A stretch of 64,000 nt of DNA. It comes from Welwitschia mirabilis. Lineage: Eukaryota; Gnetophyta; Gnetopsida; Welwitschiales. The DNA is taken from contig JBOZIK010000001.1 in assembly GCA_051453625.1 (NCBI GenBank), forward strand, positions 97,356,401-97,420,400. Reading direction: 5' to 3'. Made by a program: the position numbers and the translations under genes. Of this stretch, positions 24,000 to 36,906 are shown piece by piece. Below the pieces are notes generated by a model, which did no database searches, was not told the DNA's origin, and saw nothing but the letters and a program-made list of their open reading frames with translations. How positions within the stretch are numbered: position 1 is the stretch's first letter; each line of letters opens with the position of its first letter.

Positions 24000-25585
24000 T
24001 GATATGCAAGAGAAGGAAAATAAGATATATCATATAACTCATATAGAAAATGAAAAAGTAAATAGAATTAATGAAGATGCTTCACATTGTGATTCAATAG
24101 CCCCCTTTCTTTACCATGAAAGGAGCATTTGAAAGTTCCCAAGAATTATGTATTATAAAAGTTGATGATAAGAATGTTAACAAATTACTTAGTTGCTATG
24201 CTTCTTACCATTTACTAAATCTTAGAGAAGAGGAAAATAATTACAAAGCTTGAACTTATCTGATAAATAAAAAATACTTAAGTTTCACTAAACTAAGTAA
24301 TTTACAATGTTGTTGTGTCCTATCCCAATGTAATGAAAAATATGAATATTGATTCTTAATCAAAGGATTCTATTGAACTTTCTACCTTGCTTCACAAGGA
24401 TACTAGAACTAGCACTTCGTAAGGCTTAGCCAAGGGAAGATTTAGAATGATAAATTCATCAAAGAAATTAATTAGTCATTAAAATATTATCAAAAAGATG
24501 GTATGCCTCTTATCAACTATAGAGTTTAACAATAGAAATCAATAGAGATTTATATTGATAATAAAAGATCAGAGAATAATTTAACTGATATTGCATATTT
24601 GATGGCTTTCACGCATGATTCAATCATCATTATTTTATCAAGTGGCTTAGTTTGTAAAATCAATAGTGGCTAAAAAGCCTTCAATAAAGAATGCTTTTGT
24701 GTTATGCTTTAACAGATTTTAAAACATATAATAAACTAGTGTGAGATGACTAGTGAATCAAATCAAGTAGCCATGTACCCATATCTACTTCATAACTCTT
24801 TCTAAGGCCTAATTGGATGTGATGATATTCATATAAAATATGATAATGAATAAATCAAGCCAAAAGGGCATCAAACATCTTTTTCGTACAAGTCATGTAG
24901 TCACTTAACACATGATATATGTTGGTGCTACGTAAAATTTAAAGCCATAGAAGCTCAAAATAGAGTGATGAATAATTCTCTTAAAGTATTAAATTCTTCT
25001 AAGGAATCTACCTCGATGATGACATTAATTAGTATGACTGGTTTTCTTCCATCTCACATCATTACAAGTAGGCTTTAGAGGAGAAGAAAATTATACCATG
25101 AAACAAAGATGGAGATGTTTTTCAATTTTCATCATTTCTAATACTCATGCCATTTTATTCTTGTTCATTAAAGCTAGTAAATATTACACCAAGATATATG
25201 CCATCAAGCATTAGTCTGCATTTAAATAGCTTTACCATAATAATATTAATAACTAGTGGATAATGGTCCAACTTTGGTAATAGGTCTTATGAACAAGCAT
25301 GGATTACCAACATTGACTAGATTCAAAGAAAATTTTTATAACATTAGAGTAAGTACACAAACTTCTATGAATTCAAGTAAAAATCCTAGATCAAGTTTAA
25401 CTATTACATCTAAAATGGATTTACCTATTATGACAAAACCTAAAATAGATTCAAAAGAGATAGAGTCTTCTATAATATTGGTAGGAATAACAAAGACAAT
25501 TAGCTGTTTAAAGTCTCTAATAGTTGATATTAAGATTATGCAATATATAGTACCTTTTTTAAATCTAAAGAGAAAAATATGAGTC
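24000..25585 (+). pseudogene. Possible gypsy gag/pre-protease remnant
   Basis: At about 24,885-24,965 a frame reads SYKSCSHLTHDICWCYVKFKAIE, which resembles the C-x-x-H-x-x-x-x-H-x-T-x-x-C-x-x-L-x-x-x-I segment of plant gypsy gag, with several ligands altered. The 108-codon ORF at 25256-25582 is the longest one free of Ns in the window, but I do not recognise it; it is Ser/Thr/Ile/Lys-rich without a membrane segment. The grouping is tentative. Confidence 0.3.
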
Positions 25586-25876
25586 CACTTGGAAAAGAGG
25601 CCAACACCACATGGTATTCCTAGAAAACCTTCCTTAAGTATAAATGATAAATGTAATTATAACGCCTAACCATTTTTTATCCTAATGAAGCAATATTCTC
25701 TTTTGTTTCTTTTCTCTTTATTCAATCTTTAATATTATTATCTAATAGACATAATAGAACTTGGGATTAAATTTTACTTATCCCTTTATTAGCATTTTTA
25801 TATTTTAAGAAAATAAATCATATTATTATTATATATTTATCTATAATTAATTCCTATGCTATTTTAATTTATAGAA

Positions 25877-26436
25877 AATAGCGATGTCATAAGTTTTTAT
25901 TCTTCATTTCTTCCTTGTTTTTCATCACATAGNNNNNNNNNNNNNNNNNNNNNNNNNNNNNNNAGACTTATTATAAACATACATGGATAATTTTAAGGAT
26001 AATACCTAACCAAAATAATAAGAGATTACAAATCCAACTAATGGCTTACATCTTGATATCTAACCACATTGTGGACATGCATTGGTTCTACTTCAGGTTC
26101 TAAATTGTATGAACATGGATAGGCTCAACTCTATAAGCTTTCACTTCACCTTAAGATACTTCTAATACAGATGATAGGTGGTACATGAAATGGATGCATG
26201 CTTATAAATAATCCTTACTTCCTTGAACCATCTTTGAATGGTGAAATAAGTTAAAGTTAGTTTGTACATGGGTAGGATAGGAAAGTAATGATAAAATCCA
26301 CTTATAAAAGGGTATTATTAAAAAAATTATAATGTAATCTATCTTGATGATGAAATCCAAGTGTGGGATAAACATTATTAGAATTATCTTAACTTAGTCT
26401 TAATTGATGAATTCTCCATATAAATGCATGCCTATA
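25877..26436. repeat. Direct repeat, copy 1
   Basis: Matches 26565-27170 in the same orientation, 688 bp apart, through blocks such as GATGTCATAAGTTT, AATAAGAGATT, GATAGGTGGTACATGA, TGGATGCATGCTTA, AAAGGGTAT and ATTATTAGAATTATCTT. Copy 1 carries a 31-N gap (25933-25963). Its right side ends at the 100-N gap 26437-26536, so the true boundary is hidden. Confidence 0.85.
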
Positions 26437-26564
26437 NNNNNNNNNNNNNNNNNNNNNNNNNNNNNNNNNNNNNNNNNNNNNNNNNNNNNNNNNNNNNNNN
26501 NNNNNNNNNNNNNNNNNNNNNNNNNNNNNNNNNNNNATTAATTTCTAAATTATTGTGGTTTACA

Positions 26565-27170
26565 AATAATAATGATGTCATAAGTTTGTGTCCTCCATTT
26601 CTTCCTAGTTTTTGTCACATAAGAAGATATATTGTAAATAGTTAAAGAGATGTAAACCTGTTATAAAGATATATGAATAAGTTTAAGGATAATAGCTAAC
26701 CAATATAATAAGAGATTGCAACTCCAATTAATGGCATTCCAACTCGATATCCGACCATCCTTGAGAATGTGAGTTATTTCTAATCTAGGTTCTAAACTAT
26801 ACAAACATCACTAAGCTCAACTTCATAGGCTTTTACTTCATCTAGTTATACCTTGAATATATGTGATAGGTGGTACATGACATGGATGCATGCTTACAAA
26901 TGACCCATACTTTCTTGAAACATCTCCATATGGTGCAACATGATTCATTGATGCTAAGGGCTTAAGATATTAAGTCAGAGTAAGTTCATACATAGGTAAG
27001 CAGAAGAGTGATGATCAAATCCACTTCTAAAAGGGTATCATAAAAAAAATGCAATGCAATCCACCTTGGTGATGAGATCCAAGTGTGGAGACAAGCATTA
27101 TTAGAATTATCTTCATTCAGTCTTGTCCAATGAGTACACAACGCAAGTGCATGCATATAGTTTATCTAAT
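26565..27170. repeat. Direct repeat, copy 2
   Basis: Second copy of the unit at 25877-26436, with about 45 extra bases near 26,938-26,985. Divergence by eye is around one fifth to one quarter. The pair could be tandem satellite units or two LTRs lying close together; no PBS or PPT was seen between them. Confidence 0.85.
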
Positions 27171-29300
27171 GTGAATATTTAATGGATTGTTTACCTATTT
27201 ATAATAATTCTAATCATCATTAGATTCATTTTATATAAATATCCATAAAAAGAAAATAAGCATACAAGAACCTCTCTATATTCAAGACTATAATAATGAA
27301 AATTTAGATAAAGTAAATATTCTTTTATTTTCTATCTAAATAAAGAAAATATTCTTTTTTTCAATAATAATAAAAAATTTGAAGTGTATCAAATAACATC
27401 TTAATAATATACTTAAAGAAACTAAAACATACAAGGAGCTATGCCAATCCTAAAAACATTCTTCTATGCTCATATGATAATCTCCATGAATTAGTGTAAA
27501 GAAGGTAAACAAAAGAAAGTATAGCTCATAAATAAATATTAAGATATGAATATTTATCCAAGATTCATAGGGATATATTATAAATTAATAAAAAAGTAAT
27601 AATCTAAAGACTATTTATGTTACTTGAACTACTAAAGTGAAAACTCTTACAAGCATACACATTCAAAGTAAGATTTAAAAAAAGGAAAAAGAGGTATTTA
27701 TATAAATAAAATACTATTCATAAGTAATTTAACTTAAAGGTATGGTAAAATCTAGCCTATTTATAGTTAAAATAATTAGTGTGATAAATTCTACCATTCT
27801 ACCATTATAAATTTTCATTTTAGGCCTTAAAATTTTCATTCTAAGTTCAAGTATTCTATTGAATTTCAACATCTTTCTCTCCTTTCTCTTCAATATTTCA
27901 TGTAAGTTAGGGATAAATTATTTTATAGTGTAGAAGATAAGAGTAATTTTTTCATATCTTGATCAAATAATTTTTATTTAGAGGCTATGTTTCATACTTT
28001 TTAGGGCACTGCTATGATCATATGCACATGAGTCAAATAAGAGCCAATGATTAAGGATTTTTCATAAGCTCTAAGTTAGAGCACAAATTAAATCTAGAGT
28101 AGTAGAAGAGCTTATAGTAGGACATCCTCTACTAATCCATCACAGGATCTGTGTAAAGTCCATAGCATCTGCCACGATTAGACCAAAGAGATATTTTAGG
28201 GATTACATATAGAGGATTAACCTAGAGGTAGATTGACAACTCAAAGATCTCTAGCTAAGATGATTCATTGATGTTCATGGATCATATTATGTAAGGAATA
28301 TTTAGGAATTCTATAGTAGCATCCATATTAAGATTACTCAAATGCATAAAAACACGAGACTAATATAATCATAGTGATACTTTGAGAGATTGACTTTGAT
28401 GTGCCATTTGAGCACATTTTGGTGAGTTTGCTAAACTTTACAAATTTTTCAAAAAGTTTCATTCATTTAATCCAATTGCAAATTAATACAAAAATGGAAG
28501 GACTTGTACATTTAAAGGCTTAAGGGAATGAATACTTTATGGGAAATTTCCTCTCTTAAGCATGTTATAGTGGACTTTCTTTATTTTAATTTTGGATGCA
28601 CTTTGATTAATGAGTGTGTTTTTCTCTTTCAAATGGTATTAAACTTAAATTATTATTATGGGGCTAAATTTTTAATGGTAAATATTGATTATCTTACTAA
28701 TTATTTTTAAGTTTTACAAATTTAGATTTCAAGCAATGTACATTAGCTATCAATTTAAAAAATAAAAGTTAGAGAGACAATTAATTCACATACCTTGACA
28801 GCCAATTAGTTAATACTGTGGAACATGTCTTTTATTAAGAAGCCTATTAAATGTATGGTTCTTTTTTTATAGAACCAATGAAAGTAGTAAGATAAGAAGA
28901 CTTTTCTTATTGCAGACTGATAAAACTTGAAATGCAATCAGTTCTAGTGCTATAAACTATCTGATCAAGGGAAGTTCATATCACTATGTTGTTGATTATA
29001 TTCTTCATTACACAAAGTTTAGTTGGCTATCATTGCATCATTCTTTCTTCTTATTAATGTTGAGGAAAATATTCATGTTTAAATCCATTAATCTTTTATT
29101 TTATCTTGAAACATGGTCTAGAGATATATTTTTTTATGCATGAAAAGAAAAAAGTAGCATAAAATCTTTAAAAAAACAAGGCTATTAAGAAAAAAATCTT
29201 AGATAGTAGATGTTATTATGTTATAGACTATGTGGATTTTCTCTTATCATAACAAATACTTTGCAAAATGTAATCTACCCAAAATGAGTTTACCTTATGC
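27171..29300. other. AT-rich stretch, no gene recognised
   Basis: The last kilobase is probably the 5' half (LTR, gag) of the copia element whose protease follows at 29,380, but I find no PBS or gag motif. The ORF at 28528-28710 resembles nothing known to me. Confidence 0.5.
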
Positions 29301-29339
29301 TAAAGACATTTGGAGATAGAGTAACTACATTAATAATTT

Positions 29340-29895
29340 TTATCCTTCTCTTGAGTGTGCAAGTCAAAAGGGCAAAACACTATCACTTTATTTTAGACTC
29401 TGGTGGATCAATCCTCAAATGTTCTTATGAAATCTTATCAAGAAAACATTCGAGGAAGTAATTTATTATGGTAAAAGATGTATTTTTTTTATAGAAGGCT
29501 CGCAACATAATCTCGTAACTATAAGTCAACTCTATAATACAAATTTTTTAATTATCTTTACAAAAAATGATTATGTTATAAGAGAACAAAATACTACAAA
29601 AGTATTATTTGCTAGAGTAAGGAAATCAAATGTTTACATTACCCCCTTACAAGATATATTTAACAATGAAACCCAATGTTATTTTAGTAAATAGATGAAG
29701 CAAAGTTATGTCATAGAAAGCTTGGTTACATGAACAAAAGGTTTTCTCAAAATCTTATTTATGAAGGAAATAGTAAAAGAAATTCTCAATTTTAAAAAAA
29801 TTGATAATCATATTTGTTAAGCTTGTTAGAAACGAAAGTAGACAAAGGTAAAATTTGATAAGAAAAATATTATCTCTACTAGTTGAAGATATGAT
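29340..29895 (+). pseudogene. copia protease and pre-integrase remnant, cut at its right end
   Basis: HFILDSGGSILKC at 29,384 onward is the copia protease active site (D-S-G kept, Asp at 29396). It is followed by EGSQHNLVTISQLYNTNF and TKNDYVIREQ, then RVRKSNVYITPLQDIF, and ends near 29,880 in CxxCxKRKxTKVKFDKKNIISTS, the start of the integrase zinc region. One stop-shifted frame runs through. The wording is close to the copia elements at 52-53 and 58-59 kb on the other strand, so all three belong to one lineage (Maximus/SIRE-like by inference). Sequence homology stops at 29,895, where the gypsy LTR begins. Confidence 0.85.
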
Positions 29896-31186
29896 TGTTT
29901 ACAGTGAAATCTGACTATACTTGTATTTATTATCAATGTATGACAATATGTAAGATATCCCTATAGATATAAATCTTACATTGCTAAATCAAAATTTTAC
30001 CAATAAATATAGGACTTATGTTTGTAATATGGTCCTAATATCATTTAAACTATCAAGTAAAGTAAGCACAATGGAAATGAGTATAAGTAACTAAAATATA
30101 TAAGAGGACTAGGAATGGGACATAGCATAATTATTAGGATAATTACTTCAAGAAAGTCATAAATATTTAATTCAGTTCATGTATATTTTACTTTAGCTAA
30201 AGCATAATGACATAGTCTTATCCATCATAAACATAAGGCTCATGTAGTTCCAGCTCAAGCACAGTGTCATAATCTCATCCACCATAGACATGAGGATAAC
30301 GTCTCGAAGAAACCTATCTTTTATAGCAAGAATATTATAAGCATGAAAAGTAAGAATCTTATAAGACCCATCAAATAACAATTGAGGTTATGCAAGCTAG
30401 AGTAAAAATGAGAATCATACATAAAATCTTAAATAATAACATGGTTTACCAAAACCTAAGCATAATAAGTATGAAAAAACCATCATTTGATATCAAAGTA
30501 ATGCACTAATAAAATAACATATAAGACTTTCTTATTAGATAAGTAAAAGCATAAAATCCATGAAAAGTACTCATGCTAATCCAAGAAGCATCATGCTAGC
30601 TTGAAAGTTATCCCATATATAATGGGAGAATTAGAAATATTATATGAATAAAGATTTAATAATCTCTTTTATAATATGACTAAAAATCACTTTAAGTGAA
30701 GTTCATTAGGGTATTTATAGGTTGAATTAGGATCTTTAATTAGTATTTAGAAGGAATAATGGAATTATTCTTTAAAATTCCTAAAGTTTACAGGATCATA
30801 CTTTAGTCCTAGGATTAATTTAATGTGTTTTTCTTATAAAATATTCTTCATTTACCATCTACTTTTAAAAATCATACAGATGAATTTCTTGCATCAAGAA
30901 GGTTCAGGAACATAACCATGGACTCATGCTCTATATAGTAACTAGTCTTGCTATTTCTAAACCTAGACCACTATTAATAATGCTTGAAACACCTCCATCC
31001 TCTACCATTATACTCTAGATAATCTAGACACCCTACAAAATGATAGTATTAAATCAAATTATTAGTGAAACTAGATTTTCATGGCATTGATCATAATAAA
31101 TTCATAAAAGCATCAAAATGATTAATTAAACATGCTAACAAGAACTATATTTTTTGATGTAAATATCATCTTTTTGCAAATTGTCA
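29896..31186 (-). repeat. 3' LTR of the Athila-like element (right end inferred)
   Basis: The left edge TGTTTACAG aligns with the LTR edge at 63868. The right edge is inferred from TTGTCA (TGACAA on the minus strand), followed by the minus-strand sequence ATAGGGTA that would end the PPT. Only the first 130 bases can be compared with the other LTR, so the right boundary is uncertain. Confidence 0.5.
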
Positions 31187-32180
31187 TACCCTATAATCAA
31201 CCTTTTACTATTCCTTTATCTTTAGGGGAAAAAGGTATGAAAAAGGTTAAATAACATAGTAGTAAAATTCTAGAATAGTAAAGGAAGGTGCCAAAAAAAA
31301 AGCTAGTTTTCACTTGAAATTATACTTAAGTAAAAGAATGGAGCATGAAAGACAGATACTTAAGTGTAAATATCACTTTTTCTAACCAAAGCCAGAATTT
31401 GTTCTTAAATCCTAAAGGACATGAAAAATTAGCTGAAAAAGTAATGATTAGTAAATGATTCATGTTATAGTATAGTGAAGANNNNNNNNNNNNNNNNNNN
31501 NNNNNNNNNNNNNNNNNNNNNNNNNNNNNNNNNNNNNNNNNNNNNNNNNNNNNNNNNNNNNNNNNNNNNNNNNNNNNNNNNAGTGAAGAATGAGCTAAAA
31601 GAAAATTTCTAGAAATGAAATATGCAATGCATGATGAAACTTAAAAAGAAAAATGTAAACTTATGTAAAATAAAGACTTTTAGTTAAAGTAAGTCTTTGA
31701 TTACAATGACTTAAATACTTGAATTTGAAATATAAACTATACAAATATTTCAAAAATGGTTGAAAAGGATGATAAGTAAATGATGAAATGTGATTATTAG
31801 GAATCAGAAAATGGGTAGTTAGTTTATATCAGTCAGTGTTTATGAAGTTTTAATGTAGATCCAAGTGTTAAAAAAAATAAGAAATGAAAGGTGGAATAAC
31901 TCAGCCAAATAAGAATTAGTTTATATAGGTTAAAGTAGTGGTGTTGACTAGAAAAGGCAATAGTACAAACTCTATTAAAATTATGTTATGAACATTTACT
32001 TATAAAGACTTAAAACCAAATTAAAATGTTAGTAAATATGTACTAGTTTAGGGAAAAGAAATAGATTAATAGAAATATGAATTTAACCTTTATTTTACAT
32101 TAAGTATAGAATCCATTACAATAAGAGAAAATAATATTACAATGCAACTATAAAAACTAAAAAATATGCAAGTGCAGAAG
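31187..32180. other. AT-rich interior of the gypsy element, no gene
   Basis: No coding motif. It contains the 100-N gap at 31482-31581, both sides of which read AGTGAAGA, suggesting a short unmerged overlap. Confidence 0.5.
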
Positions 32181-32189
32181 AGCAGAGAA

Positions 32190-32398
32190 AGATAGATAGA
32201 TAGATTGGGAAGGGGATGTGGGGGGTGGGGGTGGGGGGAGGAGGGGGGATGGGGGGCACAAAGGATAGGGAGAGGAGGAGAGGAAAGGGGGAGAGAGGNN
32301 NNNNNNNNNNNNNNNNNNNNNNNNNNNNNNNNNNNNNNNNNNNNNNNNNNNNNNNNNNNNNNNNNNNNNNNNNNNNNNNNNNNNNNNNNNNNNNNNNN

Positions 32399-32434
<36 letters not shown>
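32190..32434 (+). repeat. GATA, G-rich and GA simple-sequence cluster
   Basis: Four GATA-like units at 32190-32205 are followed by runs of four to six G separated by one to three bases (32212-32256), then GA/GGA sequence into the 100-N gap (32299-32398) and a clean (AG)n to 32434. The G-run spacing fits G-quadruplex formation on the plus strand. The gap sits inside the purine tract, so it is probably a sequencing or assembly failure. Confidence 0.85.
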
Positions 32435-32435
<1 letters not shown>

Positions 32436-32536
32436 CTATTAGCTCATGGATATTCTATGAGAGATCACCCTTTCTATCTTCTAATCGATTTCCTCTTATT
32501 TCCTTAAAATTTCTTTTTATTTATTAGCAATGTAAC

Positions 32537-33225
32537 TTATTTTTTCCTAAATCTTTCTAATCCCAGTCCTTCATGATTTTGATTTTTTTTTGAAAGGAAA
32601 TTACTAAAAGTAGTAGAGGAATGATGATGAGTAGTGGAAGAAGAAGTGAAAAAGGAAAAATAAAAAGGAACATGATAAGAACAACCTATGGATGCTTTTC
32701 CCTTTCTTCTTGTAGTGGGTGTAAAATAAGAAGAGGAAGAAACTTGAGAAGGAGGAATAATTTTTTTAAAGGTTCTTCTTCTTTTTGAATTTCGTAAAGG
32801 CCCCTTGAAATCCAATCTTCATTTCTACACTTGCTCAACTATGTAATCTTCTTAGAGGTGATGGTTTCTATGAAGGTACTATCCCATCCCTCAAAATCTA
32901 AAGTATGAGCTGGGGCATTATAGATCAAATCTGAAACTAAGAATCAGAGGAAAAGATTACTCCTATTAGCCATATTGTTTACTATGGTGATGAAAAGACA
33001 CTTAGATACATCAAAGGGCTTACTATCTTGGATGATTCTGATAATATAAAGATAACTACTATATGCATCTATCACATGTGATGTAGGTAGAAAATTATAG
33101 ATGATAAATGTAGAAAGGGCTAATTAATTCTTATAAAGGTATTTGCAAGGTAAGGCTTCTTTCCTATTTGGTGCATATTATATTAAATGCATCACAATAG
33201 AAACTAAGGTATTTCATGAGCATGT
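32537..33225 (-). pseudogene. Plant-transposon-protein-like ORF remnant in the gypsy element
   Basis: A minus-strand frame just left of the gap at 33226 reads LSTFIIYNFLPTSHVID, then FDVSKCLFITIVNNMA, resembling the central segment of the putative plant transposon protein family (…LP.sH...V, then L...I.tGk.i.vg..I...i). After a frame change a 92-codon open piece (32537-32815) rich in Lys/Arg, Ser and Thr follows. In plant gypsy elements such an ORF can sit downstream of pol, which fits its place before the 3' LTR. Assignment by motif pattern only. Confidence 0.4.
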
Positions 33226-33423
33226 NNNNNNNNNNNNNNNNNNNNNNNNNNNNNNNNNNNNNNNNNNNNNNNNNNNNNNNNNNNNNNNNNNNNNNNNNNN
33301 NNNNNNNNNNNNNNNNNNNNNNNNNNNNNNNNNNNNNNNNNNNNNNNNNNNNNNNNNNNNNNNNNNNNNNNNNNNNNNNNNNNNNNNNNNNNNNNNNNNN
33401 NNNNNNNNNNNNNNNNNNNNNNN

Positions 33424-34800
33424 CTTAACCCAATAAAGATAGAAAGGTGCATAAAGGGCAACTAAGGATATGAAAATTCCTTCCTCTAAAAATGCTCCTA
33501 ATCTTCCACTTATTATGGCCTAATATAACATACATAAATAACAAAAGAAATGAAAATAAAAGAAATATAAAAGAGAAAGTAGAGAAGTGAAAATTGGGTT
33601 GGAAAGAAAATAAGAAGAGTTAAAATTTAAGAACAGGCTCATCAAGACACTAAGAAACTAGAGGACACTATAAAAAATACAAACAAAAGATGAATACACC
33701 TAGAGACAGAAGGATGATAATACCAATAAGGGTAAGTGCACCAAAAAAATGTGTATGCATAGATTAGGCAAAAATAAGAGAAACTATAGCAGTGTGAGAA
33801 TTACAAAAAATGTAAGTGCTTAGTGTAATTGGGCTTAAAAATTATGGTTTTATAGAAATTAAGTAAGATGTAGATCATTAGATTACTAAATTCTATCAAT
33901 GATTTAGATTGTATTTACCTTGGATCTAGACCTGAATAGAGGGATCAAATAATAAAAAATATAATGTATTCCTTGGTGTGTTTTCACATAAAAATAAAAA
34001 AAAAAGGGGTATTAGTTGAAATGGATGATGACAATGCATGTTGTAGAAATAAAATAAAAGGGATTAATTAAATGATGAAATGATGAATTCTTCCATGCAT
34101 CCTATGAATAAATGAGTCATCTTGAATATAAGTTAATGGTCCTATTTTATTTACATTGTTTTGATAAATCTTTTATCAAGAAAAAGTAAATTATTAACTA
34201 GTAAATCTTTAGAAATCTACAAGTAGTTAAAGAATATCAAGTTTGATTTATTAAAATAAGTATACAAAAGATTTCTCCAATCCTACCTTAACCCTTTTTT
34301 TCCATGATTATCCATATTTCAAGCATTCAATCATATTGAGCATTTATTATTGTGATACTTTCTTCTAACTGATTTAACATGTTGTACAAGAAGGATTTTG
34401 TGATACATCACTAATGAGTGTCTATATCCTCAGTGTAATTGAATGTATTATAAATGAATCATTGGATCTGCATTACTAGTAAGCATCCATAGCCCTAACT
34501 AAATCCAATAAAGTGATCATAAACAAATGTATTATTAAAGAGCTTCAAGATTTTTCCTTGATTCACTTTCCTCTTATATACTTTTTTTTTAATATTTATA
34601 GAACATGAAAAGGGATCATTGGCGGATTACTATAAGAGAGAAATGAGACCATCTTTTTTCTTAATTTCAAATTGGAGATCTCTGATGCATGCAAACATTA
34701 ATAAAAAACCTAAAAAATAAAAGAACTATCTTGTAAAAAAGTAAAACCTAGAAAATATCAACTAAAATTTAAAAAGATAAAAGATCTCTTTATTAGTGGA
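33424..34800. other. AT-rich interior of the gypsy element, no gene
   Basis: RT, RNase H and integrase would be expected here in a complete gypsy element of this orientation. Reading both strands I find none of their motifs. Confidence 0.5.
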
Positions 34801-34802
34801 TT

Positions 34803-35296
34803 TTAACTAGGATCATTGAATCTTGTAAACCCATAAGAGGATGGAAGAAGTGGATGAAGTGTGGGTAATATGGGATTATGTGGAGGTAACATAGATGAGT
34901 GAAGATGGCTAAAATGTGAATAGGATGAATGATTATGGGGAGTGTTTTCTATGAAAGAAGCATTCCAAAACATGTTTGGAGTTTTCATGAGTTAATCCAA
35001 ACATCCTAAAAAAAGAGTAGATAATTTCAATCCAAAATCATTTAATTAAACTATGTTAGATCCATAATAAGTCTGTTCAATCATGAATGAAAAAGGAAAA
35101 CTAAAGGATTAGGGTTTTCAAATTCAAAGGGATAGGATGAATGATCAAGTAAAAAATCAAACTCAGAAATGTTTTCATCACAAGGCTCCATAAATGAGTT
35201 GAAAAACTTAAAAAACATATGGGGAGAATACTCATTAGAGTTTAAACATCCTAGATCATGAGAGGACAATCTTATTATTTTTTCTTGCTTATTCAA
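34803..35296 (-). pseudogene. Two short unrecognised frames downstream of the protease
   Basis: Frames of 71 codons (35081-35296; Asp/Glu/Phe/Asn-rich) and 61 codons (34803-34988; His/Pro/Ser-rich) follow the protease on the same strand. They are longer than chance suggests here and may be the C-terminal part of the gag-protease polyprotein, but I recognise neither. Confidence 0.3.
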
Positions 35297-35299
35297 GAC

Positions 35300-36060
35300 A
35301 TTTTTCTTAATGAAGACATGGATAAATTAGGAATTAAATAATGATTAGGGTTATCAAACATACATGTATCAAATCCTTAAGAGGGAAGTTCATATCAAAA
35401 TAAGGGCTACTTTCAATATTAATATATGAATCAAAATCAAAGAAAGACACAAAAAAAGAGGAAATGTTTTTTTTTCTTAATAAGAAGGAGGATTAATATC
35501 ATTATCAAGACTTTTAATGAACTCTACTCCATCCAAATCCTTAGATTTCATCATGGTATGATACGTAGTAAAGATATATCTAACTCAATGGTCATGTTAT
35601 CAAATGAAAGATTCATAATAAAGTTTTTAAAATTGGTGAAAATTTCTTTTCAAGATGATTAAAATGGTATGACTTCTAGTTTGTCTCATCTCTAGAACTA
35701 CAAAGTTCATAGAAAAGTAACAGTTTTTAACTTAAATAATTACATCCTATACCATGATCAAGAGTGTTCTTAGCTAATTATAGTTGGAAATTGATATTTT
35801 TAAGATAATTCACATTAATTTCTTTATAGCCACTATAAAGAAAAGGTTAATATTAGCTCCAAGATCTAATAAGGCTTGTCATAAGTTTGTGTTCCCAATT
35901 GTAATGGCTATGATAGGGGATCCTAAATCTTTATATTTTAGAGGGGATTTAGTTTTGAATGATGATAGTAGTTTATTAGATAAGCAAGGCTTTCATCTTT
36001 ACATTCATCCTCCTTTTAATACTACATAGGTCTTTTAAGAATTTGCCATATAAGGCACTT
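35300..36060 (-). pseudogene. Athila-like aspartic protease remnant
   Basis: The minus strand reads SPIIAITIGNTNL, then QALLDLGANINL (plus 35845-35866 for DLGANIN). This is the Athila/Tat-type protease start, normally P-C-x-I-G then A-L-C/V-D-L-G-A-S-I-N. The catalytic Asp is kept. Further on FSMNFVVLEM (35671-35710) matches the F-x-V-L-D-M strand, and later KSKDLDGVEF fits the end of the domain. Stops and shifts interrupt it. It continues directly from gag. Confidence 0.85.
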
Positions 36061-36901
36061 ACTTAGTAGCTTCTAAAATAGGGATGTCAAATCTTCACTT
36101 TCTTAAAAATTTCTATGGCTTATTCTTACTTTTTAGCTAAATGATTTTCACTTAGTTGTTAAGGAAATAGTAGGGATTCTTTATTAGTTGGAGAAACTTA
36201 TTCTACTTTATGTTTTATTTTTACCTCTTTATTACTTTTAGGGTCCTTTTTTTTATACTTTTCTTTTTGGAATTATTTCTCTTCTATTATTTATTAATTC
36301 TTTGATCAATTCTAAAATGGATAACCATGTTTTCTTTAATTTGTAAATCTTTCATCAACTTATAGCTATCAAGATTAGAATCATGTATAGAAAAAGTCTT
36401 ATCCTTCTCATATTAGTTGAGAAATATAAGGATATGTATAGTGGTTTGCCTTAGTTGGTGCATACCTTGCTCTAACTTTTGCATTATGGAAGAGAATTAT
36501 TAGTTGAATTGTTACGATGAGGTATTAATGTGATGTTAAACTTCTTTAAACTTATGAAGCATAGCCTCTAAAGATTTAGAAGTTCAGGGAGGATTTGCAT
36601 CCTTAAATTGGCTAGTAGATACTTGGTTTAAGTTATTTTAATTTCATTAAATCCTTTTATGATTCCATCATTAAAGGTTGTAAGTATTTGAATAAGGGTT
36701 ATTTTCTCCTTCATTTTTTCATTATTACTTCAGAATATTAACTTGCTCTTTTACCACCCCTTAAAACATGGGGATGAATGGGTAATTTGAGCTTTCATAA
36801 GTACTCACAATATAAATGTTGTAATGAGGAGATGGAATCATGGGTTTAGGGTTTGTTATAAGAGTTTCAATCTTCTTACAAAATTATTCCAAAATTTATT
36901 T
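36060..36901 (-). pseudogene. Athila-like gag, C-terminal half (left of the copia insertion)
   Basis: At plus 36669-36710 the minus strand reads ENNPYSNTYN followed by two stops and WNH. N-P-Y-S-N-T-Y-N-P-x-W-x-N-H is a hallmark of Athila-type gag. SNYPFIPM lies upstream of it. The frame is broken several times. The gene continues on the far side of the 25-kb copia insertion at 62,171. Confidence 0.85.
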
Positions 36902-36906
36902 AACTT
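36902..36906. repeat. Target-site duplication of the outer copia, left copy
   Basis: AACTT, matching GACTT at 62166-62170 with one difference. The LTR begins at the next base. Confidence 0.65.

Noticed and set aside
31183-31200. TGTCATACCC as the start of a plus-strand gypsy LTR
   Set aside because: It resembles such starts, but no partner LTR was found, and the same point serves better as the end of the minus-strand Athila-like LTR. Left as an open alternative.
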